From: Diphasiastrum complanatum
Lineage: Eukaryota; Streptophyta; Lycopodiopsida; Lycopodiales; Lycopodiaceae
Length of the DNA: 64,000 nt
Assembly: GCA_029204225.1 (NCBI GenBank)
Contig: CM055108.1
Span: forward strand, 24,139,670-24,203,669
Direction of reading: 5' to 3'
Each line of letters opens with the position of its first letter. Positions within the stretch are counted from its first letter, which is position 1. The notes beneath the pieces are model-generated. The model did not search any database. It saw only the letters and a program-made list of their open reading frames with translations, and was not told the DNA's origin. Shown in pieces: positions 55,441-64,000 of this stretch. Position numbers and translations under genes: made by a program.

Positions 55441-57039
55441 ATTATTTTAATGAGCTTCATGAATATTAAGTGCTATAGGTGTTTTGAATCTCTTAAATAT
55501 CCTATTGAACATAGTGTTTCTTAATAAAGGAAAAATCTATTGATTCTCAAAAGTGAACATCTTGCAAAACTGGTATTTTCAAAAGTTGGTGGTTCCTTTA
55601 TCAAACTATGCAAAGAAAAAAAATATTTAAAATGAAAAGAAAACATAGGCAAAAAGTCAAATGGGACAAGTCACACTTTCTTGTCTACTCGAGGAGGTTC
55701 AAACTTTTGAGAATTTTTATATTGTTGTGAAAAATTAGAACCTCTTTTCATGATGGAGTCTCTAGGGAATTCTTTCAACAAATTTACAGAGCATAAATCG
55801 ATAACAAGGCCCTTGTGGAAACCAAAATACCCTTCCACAACAACATAAAGGATGGCAAGGCATGCCCCTTTATATGGTTGTCTCTTTTATAGGCTACTTT
55901 GACTTCTTATAGGGAACAAATCACCTAGAGCATAAATTGACTATGTGGCATAGTTGTATGGATGCTAAATTTTATAGGATCTCAAGATAAAAGCAAATTT
56001 ACTTCCAATGATCATAATCTCTCTTGGAATTTCCTATACAAAAGTTCTAACAAATGAATATAAATTCTTTAGAATCGAAATGTTTTGTAGAATTTAGTCT
56101 TTTGCTACAATCAACAATGGAATGACTAACAAATCCTTTGGTTCGAAAAACTTCCCTTGCACAAATTCATAAGCTTTTGTATTCACAAAGTTAATCCTAC
56201 AAGAAAGGTAATTAAGTGAAAATCCATTTAAGCACATTCAAAGAAGTGGGATGTGAGTTCATGGAGCAACACCTGAGTGGTGGGGTACTTTCACTTTTGG
56301 TCCAAAACTTGATAATAAAAAAATTGCCTTGATTTGCATTTGACTAATTTTCGTCACTTGACACAAACATAATGATAACTTAAATTTGAATTAGTTGTAC
56401 ATCAATTTTGTAAATTTATCAATATTGGTGTTAGACTATCAAAGGGATTCATTGGCAATCTATTTTTGGCATATATTGTAAGCTTAATTCTACTGCATGA
56501 TCATTCAATCTCGGTTTCATGGCATAATAATTTTCCAAGGCAACTAAGGACTTCGACTAATTTGCAAATTGTAAATAGCTCTACTAGTCATACAATTTTT
56601 GTAATATTCAATAGAAATTTTTTTCTACGACTATTTCTAGAAAAACAATTTGTTTGAATCTCATTCATGATATAGTCTAGTATCATAACAATAAAAAATA
56701 CGAATAAGAAAAAAAATAGACAAAGAGAGCTAAATTGTGGTTTCTTGCAATTTTTAAGGGAGAAATAAGCCACCAAGACAAATTTGATAAGTACGCCTCA
56801 GACATTTCAGTGGAGGAACCATTGAATACAACAAATCAGTGGAGTCCCATTTAAAATGAATGACGGTCATGAAGCTAGAGATAAATACATCAGACACTTA
56901 ACAAAAAAATTCAAGAGTTATATCCCATGAGTATCTCCATAAAAAATGCTAGATACAATCACACTTAAAATGTGATACAACATTGAATGCCATGGGTTAT
57001 CAATGGATTGTCAATAGTAAATATCAATTTGAGGTTAAC
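55441..57039. other. AT-rich, no gene recognised
   Basis: Worn sequence without recognisable domains. Confidence 0.35.
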
Positions 57040-57720
57040 TATGGGCCCTCAGAGCAATGATTGAACCATTGGATAATGCATTTGACAATGTATTTCAGAT
57101 TAAAGTGGACAATACTCTTTCTAGTACTGGAGTGGAAGGTTGTGCTGGAATTGGTGAATTCCGGTAATGATTTACCACATTAACTTCTCAAGATTGAATT
57201 AGGATTTGTTCATATTCAAGAAGCAGTTGATTTTTTGTGTGATGTGCAGAAAATATTGTAGTTACAACGTGAAAAGGTTTTGAGTGCTCAGGAGTGAATT
57301 TAATATTGGATAATGGATGTGTTTGTGAATACCAAAGGATTCTAATATTTTGTGTACATGCAAACATTATAAACTATTGAAAATTTTTAGTAAATTGTTT
57401 AAGATTCTTCAAAGAATTGGATCTTTGGCTGATCATTGGATCTTATCGTGGGTGTAAAGATGTTTTTCATGTAAGCTGATTAGAACTCAATTTACATGAA
57501 GAGGATACTTTGGCATTGGAAGATGATCTCCTCGAAGATATCTCTCAAGGATACCCATCAAAAGTGACTTGAAAACTGGTTGGCAACAGAGCTTTTGGTT
57601 CATTAGTAAGGATGTTCTAGTGATGATGATTATCATGAGTAGACTGATTTGTTAAGAAAATATTTTTTTCAATTTTTATTTAGAAGTTAGAATCAAATAA
57701 AAGAGGACGAATGTTGTGTC
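57040..57720 (+). pseudogene. Gypsy integrase C-terminal remnant
   Basis: In shifting frames the text reads KHYKLL, then FKILQRIGSLADH, the GPF.IL..IG..A end of Gypsy integrase, then an acidic stretch (LALEDDLLEDIS). It ends in 'aataaaagaggacgaatgtt', comparable to the polypurine/LTR junction of the other copies. It is heavily mutated. Confidence 0.5.
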
Positions 57721-58289
57721 CATAAATGCGCATAGTTGATATTAGGCTTGGCCTAAACTATAAGGTAGTCCTTAACATGAAATAGATCTTGGTCCCTATT
57801 TGGTTAAGGCCCTATCTCATGCAAGAGTGGTTCTGCATGTTGTCTATATTTGAATACTAGAGCTATGCAAGGAGATGCTCTTGAAGGAATAATCCAAATA
57901 TGGTACGGGGCTAGGGTTTTGAAGAGTATGTCTATAACATTATCTCTCTCATTTTGATATATTGTGAGTATTGAGAATTGTCTATGCTTTAGTTATCATT
58001 ATATCTAGGGTGAATATTAGCTCAAGGAACTAGCCATTCGTTAGATTGTTGGTTGGGTAGTTTGTGCCACAATCCATACTCATGTGCTCTTGTTTCTACT
58101 TCGAGGATCATGTGGGGGCATAAAAGAGGCCATATTTCAAATTGAGATACAACCGATGATTCCAATCCATATTTTTGAACTTTGGCTGCATTCAACTTGT
58201 TGAGACCACAATTTTTGTCTCAATAGCTTGTTGCGACTATTTATAGCCATGGTCCATATCCTTAGTCAAGCATGTGTCTTTGACAACCT
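57721..58289. other. Probable Gypsy LTR remnant
   Basis: Follows the integrase remnant. It starts near 'tgttgtgtccataaatgcg' (57713). No coding sequence is seen. Confidence 0.35.
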
Positions 58290-59440
58290 CAATTGTTAGT
58301 CATTAATTTGCCATTACACCAATTGACAACAACTCTTTTTCAACCCAAGAACACAAAGCATATTACTAGCATTCTTCAGCTTTCTCATAAAAAATTGAAC
58401 TTAAATGGTGCCAACCCCTTGCATCTAACACTTTTGTCCATTATCAATAGGCAAAAAGCTTTCAAACCAAACCCTATCTCTTATCATGTGCCTTGTGGCA
58501 CTTGAGTCAATAATCGTTGTTTCATTTTTCTTTGCTTCATATAACATTCTATGACCCGAATGGCCCTCATAGCAATAATAACACTTTTTTTTCTCCCTCT
58601 TCATAGAAGATTCACCTTGATCACCATCATTATAATTGGACTTCTGTGGCCTTGTTTCACAGCATGCTATTTGCCCTTAGATAGAAATACTTGATCTTCT
58701 AGGGTGGCTTGCCAAGTTTTCCCTACCTCAAGCCTTTGTTCCTTCTGCAACAAAATGTCCTCAAGATCATTCAAGGTTGGTAACATCTCCCTCGATGCAA
58801 TGCTACTAACAAACATTTCAATTTTTTATTTGACATGCCACTCATGGTTTTATGCTTGTTCAACGTCTCTTATAGCCATTCTAGTCGTCATGAGTTGATT
58901 TCTTAGCCCTTTGATTTGTCTGAAAAATAACATTGTGCTCTCATTTTTCTCCATTCGTATGCTATTCATCTTTGTTCTCAAAAAGATCATACGAGTGGGA
59001 TTCATAGTTTGGTACTAAGTTCTAAGCATGTCCCATGCACCCCATGTCAATAAGATGTCGCTTATGTGAGCAAAGGCATGGTCCTTCACCGACACATCAA
59101 CTGCCTTATGTGCCCTCTTATTGAATGATCACATTTTTGTGGGAATGGTCGTCGACATGCACTTTGCTTCATCTTTGTGACAATGTCCCAAAGTTCCTTC
59201 TCCATCATGGTGCTCTTCATTTTGAAATTTCAAATGTTGTAACTGAAAACTTTGTCCAATTAACTCACCTCTCCAAGCGATCACTCATTCATTCTTGCCA
59301 TTTTGCTAAATACGACCCTTATGGCACCCCTAGATTGCTTCATGAATGTTAGTGAGTGCAATGGTGAATTTCAAAAGAAAGATTTAGACTTGTCCAAAAA
59401 AGTTTCAAGCTCTCTTGCCACCAAATGTGATGTAGCACAC
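58290..59440 (-). pseudogene. Copia gag-protease, heavily decayed
   Basis: Read 3' to 5' on the plus strand: TRMIFLRTKMNSIRME, then SSIASREMLPTLNDLEDILL with a following QKEQRLEV, a worn zinc knuckle (CYYCYEGHSGH), and protease TIIDSSATRHMI, with DSS for DSG. The layout parallels the gag at 27.9 kb (SGIASRGRLPTFDELTGIL). Frame changes are frequent. Confidence 0.6.
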
Positions 59441-61321
59441 CTACTTCACCTTTGAATTGCCCAAGGACTATATATAATGTGACATCACTAATGTCTTCAA
59501 AATGATTTAGAAATGCTTTTGCTAATCTAGTTTTTTCTACAATGGGACAAACACTCTATCCGAAAGGACTTGTACTTGTAACATGAAATCTTTTGAGATA
59601 GCAAAAAGACTCATTTTTTGCTTTCCTTTAAAAAAATTTGTAAAATAGCTCAAAATAGTATTACATTTAGATAATTCTCTTTGCACGGATCATAGCGCAA
59701 TTTTTGTAAAAATATAAAAAAGTATATGTGTTTAGAAATATCATACACATTGAAACTTAAAAAACTCAAGAAATTCCAATGATAAATTCGTGCAATTTGT
59801 TAATAAGAAAATATTTGTTGAAATTTGTGGTGACAATAAATCTCTTCAAAAAGAAAAATTTTCTTTGTGAAAATTTACTTAAATTCAATAACATATATTT
59901 AACATATTTATTTTAAAATATATGACAATTTTATTCTACTAAAATTAACAGTTTATATGACTATTAATAGGTTTAAAATTCGTAATTCTGAAAATTTTAA
60001 AATCATACATATTTTGAGATCAAGGTTTTAAAATTTTTAAAATGTTTAAGTTTTTTAATTTTTAAAATTTTGATTTTTAAAAATTAGAATTTAAAATTTT
60101 GAGTTGTTTTTGTTTTTACAATTGTTTAAACTTTTTAGAATCTTTAGATTTAAATTTTTTGATGTTTAAATTTTTTGAAGAGTTTTTAAAATTTATATGT
60201 TTTATGTTTTATGTTTTTGAATCTTACATTGATTTATTAAATTTTTATACATATTTCTCAACTCTTTTCATATTATATTATTTTTAGCTTTTATTCTCAC
60301 TTTGGACACTTGTGGCTTTGGACTTCTATGCCAAAGTATAACTTTCTTTGACAAAGTTATACCTGGCTAGGGGTCTATGCCACGATGCATAACTTTAATT
60401 GAGCACGACTTCGTCGACAATCAAAGTTGTGGAAACGAGGCTATGCTTGGTATAGCCTTGTTGATGAAGCTTTGTCAGGGAAAACTATGTTTAGCATAGT
60501 AATGCAACGACGTGTGGTTAGTGTTTGGTGCCACATGGCTTTAAAAAAGTGAAAGGAAAAATTATAAATAATATGATATAAAAGGAATTGAGAAATATTT
60601 AACAAATTTTAAAATTCATTGTAAACTTAAAAGCATAAAATTTTAAATTTTAAAATTTTAATTTGTAAAAGTTAATTGAGTTGATTAAGAATTTTAGATA
60701 GATTATAAAACATTGAACACAATCAAATTATAAAATTAAAAAATCGATTTTATTTTTAAATTTGAAAATATAAATATTGATGACATAATAAATAAATAAA
60801 TATTTTTTGAATCCCTATGCACTACACCAATGTTTGGATTTTGATTCTCATAAAAAAATTTAGTTATAGTTTTCACAAGGTTTGGTATATTTTGATACTT
60901 GTGCTCATAATATATATCTGAATATAACATTGTTTAAAGCTATGTTATGACAAATACTTTTACATTTATTTTCTTAAGATTTCAAAAAAAAATGATACAA
61001 TTGTATATTATAATTATGTTCAAAAATTTTCAGTAGTCTCAAGAGCTATTAATAGCAAAAAACAATATTATCTTTTAGTTTTTGAAGTGTTTTGTAAGGT
61101 AAAATTCGTTTTTTTATCTTTAATTTGGAGGAAATAGGCTTTCAAATTATCCTAAAAAAATAGGTAATCCAAAAACTAGACGAAAGTTTTGTTGAATTGT
61201 TTATTCAAATTGAATAAATATTGGCCTTAAACACAAAATTCACTAGTCAAATGGTCACCGATTTCTCTCAGATTTTCTTCCAATTTGATTCACCACCTTG
61301 CCTTTTGATTGTAGTCACACC
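59441..61321. other. AT-rich block between gag and its LTR
   Basis: About 1.9 kb of strongly AT-rich sequence with 'ttaaaatttt' words stands where a Copia element should have a short leader. A GC-richer hairpin patch (60300-60540) lies inside, including GTATAACTTT/AAAGTTATAC at 60336-60362. It may be an insertion. Confidence 0.45.
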
Positions 61322-62000
61322 GCTCTAATACCAAGTTCACATTCCATCAATCAAAGTAGTCACACACAATCGAGTGCATCCAAGACTAGGGAGAAAGGAA
61401 AAGTACTCCCGACAAGTTCATAAACTGCATTAACCGAAAAGAGAGTAATTACAAGCTTAATAATGGCTAGAACTTTGCTTAGCCACTAGCCACAAGCCCT
61501 TCCAATATGCTAGTTTAGAGAGAGAAATTACGTGCACGTTTTATCATTGCTATTTCAATTGAGAGGAGAGGTGCGGCTCATTGGGATGTGCTTTTATGTT
61601 TATGCTGATAGAGGATCGTGCAAGGAAACACTATTGGAGAATGGTGCAACATTCATGGAGGATCATGCAAGGAGGAGTGTTGCAAATTGCGATGGAGGAA
61701 AGATGCTCTTCTTCGACGATGTAAGTTTTTTCAACCCAAACTGGTCATGGTCCAGTGGAAGGAAGCTCGCGCCGAATTGCAATGGCACGAGAGGAAAATA
61801 TTGATGAGAGGGCATCGAATGTCATTAATTATGAGCCAAAGTTACCAACTCTTCTCCCATGTACAAATAGTTGGTCCAAGTTGCCCTTAAGTGGCATTGT
61901 CCATGTGCCACATAGGGGGAGTCAAATTGAAATGTCAACACACACAGCTTGTGCTTGTAGTCTTATTAAACAACCCTATCAAGTGAAAACGTGAAGTAGT
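61322..62000 (-). mobile_element. Copia primer site and 5' LTR, degraded
   Basis: At 61322 the complement reads about TGGTATTAGAGC, one base from the Copia primer-binding site. An LTR-like region follows to an undefined limit near 62000. It could be the 5' LTR of the gag at 58.3-59.4 kb. Confidence 0.4.
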
Positions 62001-62584
62001 TTCCCCTTTCCTTCTCAAAGCAAGGGCTCATAAGGGCCTTAGACTCTCAGAGGAGGAAGGGGGACGACGTGTACGAAAATACTGTAAAATGTTGCGTGTG
62101 CTGAGGAGAAAGGGTACTAATGTCGGTAGGCGGGTCCCTCATTTAAGCTGTGCTCTCCTTTTCAGTCTGCCCTCTGGGATCCAGGTCTGCGCTCTCACGA
62201 GGTCCGCCAGCAGGCAGGGAGGCCCCTTTTTCTCTCTCGAATCTTTTTGTGTTCCTCGATTTTTTTTAACAGTTTTGGGCTTTCTCTCTCTTCACCATCC
62301 CCCCCCAGCGTGCTGCTTCTTGGTGTTGATGCTGTTTGTACCGAATTAGTGGAGTCGATGGTGCGCAGGCAGGGATTGAGATTTTTGTCACGAGTCAATT
62401 GATTTACGAGGACGTCGTTGATGAAGCTGTTGTATCGTGTAGATAATAATAGGTCTGAGTCAGATAATCTGTTGCGGTTCCAGGGTTGAGATGGATGAAG
62501 GTGTCCTTCTAGGATGCGAGGTAAATCAGCCGATAATTTAGCTTCAAATAATAGTTTAGGGAAAGAGTGGGAGAGCAGAGAAAG
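62001..62584 (+). promoter_or_regulatory. Upstream and 5' leader of the trihelix gene
   Basis: This region holds pyrimidine-rich runs ('ctttttctctctcg', 'ctctctcttcaccatccccc') and several upstream ATGs with short frames, for example at 62089. It probably contains the promoter and 5' UTR. The upstream frames could dampen translation (inferred). Confidence 0.35.
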
Positions 62585-63219
62585 ATGCAAGCTGGAGCTG
62601 GGCAGTTTGGTGTGCCGGAAGTTCAGCAATTCGTGGTGGCAAGAGGTCCGCCTTTTCAAGGCCACATGTTTACCCTCGCCCATGATGTTTCCGTGTCAAC
62701 TTCTTCTGCAGCTCATGGGCATGCGCAACACACGCAGCATCCACAAAACCAGCAATTGCTACTGAATAATGCTAGTTCGCAACGCCAACATCAACCAGTC
62801 CAACTTCAGCACTCTCATCACTCAAATCCACAGCCTAATAATCATCAGCATTTGCAGTTGCCGCGTCACCTGCAGGTTAGCCAGCAACAGCAGGAGCAAC
62901 AAGGCCATCAGCAATTTCAGCATCAACAGTTCCAGCAGCAACAGCTTGTGCAGAAACTTGGGTTTTCGTCAGATTCACCAGAACGCATCTCTGCTAATGC
63001 AAGCAAGCCTTTTCCAAGTAGCTTCAAGCAGATGTTAGCTGCCAGGGACAGCTCGTTTGGCGAGGAGGAAGGCTTAGATGATGACGAAAGGAGCGGGGGA
63101 GGCCCAGGCAGTCGTTGGCCCAGACAAGAAACACTGGCTTTGATAAGGGTCAGGTCGGACATGGATTCAGCTTTTCGAGATGCTGCTTTGAAAGGTCCAC
63201 TCTGGGAGGAGGTCTCAAG
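62585..63219 (+). CDS. GT-2-type trihelix transcription factor, exon 1
   Basis: Exon 1 gives 211 codons and ends CAAG|GTAGCT in phase 2. The first ATG is at 62585 (MQAGAGQFGVPEVQQF). Residues about 45-125 are rich in Gln and His (HQQFQHQQFQQQQ). An acidic patch follows (EEEGLDDDER), then the start of the DNA-binding domain: SRWPRQETLALIRVRSDMD and LKGPLWEEVSR. WPRQETLAL and GPLWEEVS are signatures of the N-terminal trihelix of GT-2/GTL1-type nuclear factors, which bind GT elements. The rest of the first trihelix, the central helix and the second trihelix must lie on later exons beyond the window. Confidence 0.88.
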
Positions 63220-64000
63220 GTAGCTGTTGAAGCTTTTCTTGAGGGGCAGAGAGATCTGGAGCCTTGTTATCTAATTAGTTTTTTCGCCTTAGATTTTGAA
63301 CCGCAGCGGATGCTTCTAACAACTGTTAAGAATAAGCGATAAAATACATATCGTGCTTCAATTTATGTACAATTGCACTTGGAAATATCAGTACAATTCC
63401 TAAAAGCCTGAGGAAAGAAATTTCCGGTTAATATGCGTTTCAAATCTTGTATTAATGTGCGCATAATAATCTATCGGTTGCGGAATTGGAGAATGATGAA
63501 CAAAGCATAGTTTTTGCAATCAAGAAGGACTTAATTCAGTGATAGTTATCTTGAATCAGATAGGCGAGAAATCACCTAAATCTCTCAATCATTTCTAATG
63601 CGCAACTGTCAAGTTCTTTCCGGCATCGCTTATACAGACATGCCGTAGCGGAAAAATGCTCCAATCAGCTTGTTATAAGAAGGTTGGAAGAGGTTAAACA
63701 ATATTGAAATATTTATCCCAACATGCACGGTACGAGATTGAATCCTGCTTTTCCCTTTCTTCCCATCGCAGTCGCGTTTCTCTTGTATTTGCTGACGGGC
63801 TTGTTAAGCTCCGATGTCCCCTTGAGATTTATGGAGTAAAAAGCACAAGAAGATTTGAATCGTCTCTTGTACCCTGTTTATCCTTTCTGGTCATATTTGT
63901 AAGTTCATGCGAGTTTCCAATTGTCTGAATGATGGTAGCAGAATCCATATCTACAAATGTTACGCTAAGTACCTACCTCCTTACTGCAGCGTTGCCAACT
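63220..64000 (+). other. Start of trihelix intron 1
   Basis: Exon 2 should encode the third helix with a K(K)CKEKFEN-like motif. No frame here contains it, so the remaining 780 bp are taken as intron. No other feature is seen. Confidence 0.5.

Noticed and set aside
62567-62584. Trihelix start six codons upstream
   Set aside because: The codon at 62567 is GTG; the first in-frame ATG is at 62585.

Overview
The window is nuclear DNA from a vascular plant. Two host genes are clear: an intronless gene for a secreted leucine-rich-repeat protein, and the first exon of a GT-2-type trihelix transcription factor. A third, the 3' half of a GIY-YIG (SLX1/UvrC-type) nuclease gene, is supported by two exons whose splice phases fit. 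The rest is mostly decayed transposons: LINEs, Copia, Gypsy, CACTA-type and foldback elements. Abundant CT/GA microsatellites and LINE coding fragments would suit a fern or another seedless vascular plant, but I cannot settle the taxon from sequence alone.

Layout. 1-2.7 kb: four truncated LINE copies head to tail, each ending in a CT-rich tail. 3.8-6.2 kb: two exons of the GIY-YIG gene, with a double-hairpin MITE in the intron. 7.1-8.1 kb: internally deleted Copia pol (minus). 11.4-14.7 kb: a decayed Ulp1-like protease, three unknown minus-strand ORFs, a tRNA-like SINE head and a Copia RNase H end. 14.7-15.0 kb: the pol end of a second kind of LINE. 16.3-17.6 kb: LRR gene. 19.1-22.4 kb: Copia element with two long LTRs around only about 1 kb of pol. 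23.7-25.1 kb: Gypsy gag abutting Copia gag. 27.9-32.0 kb: nearly complete but broken Copia polyprotein, with two inverted LTR copies outside it. 32.8-33.5 kb: unclassified transposase-like fragment. 33.8-34.7 kb: 951-bp TIR element with internal tandem repeats. 36-38 kb: Gypsy remains. 39.6-40.0 kb: palindromes and a GC-rich tandem repeat.

40.9-46.5 kb (minus): a CACTA-type region with an N-terminal Cys-motif gene, a SET-domain fragment, a TNP2 transposase and an Ulp1-like exon pair. 47.3-48.0, 52-55, 57 and 58.3-62 kb: more Gypsy and Copia remains. 50.0-50.3 kb: a CT tract of about 315 bp. 62.6 kb to the end: trihelix exon 1 and the start of its intron.

The host genes show no sign of working together; they look like isolated islands. 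The most unusual features are the CT-joined LINE array with a covarying 3' stem-loop, the CACTA-type region carrying SET and Ulp1 modules, and the transposase-like fragment lying beside a TTAA-flanked TIR element. All identifications come from reading motifs; no database search was run.
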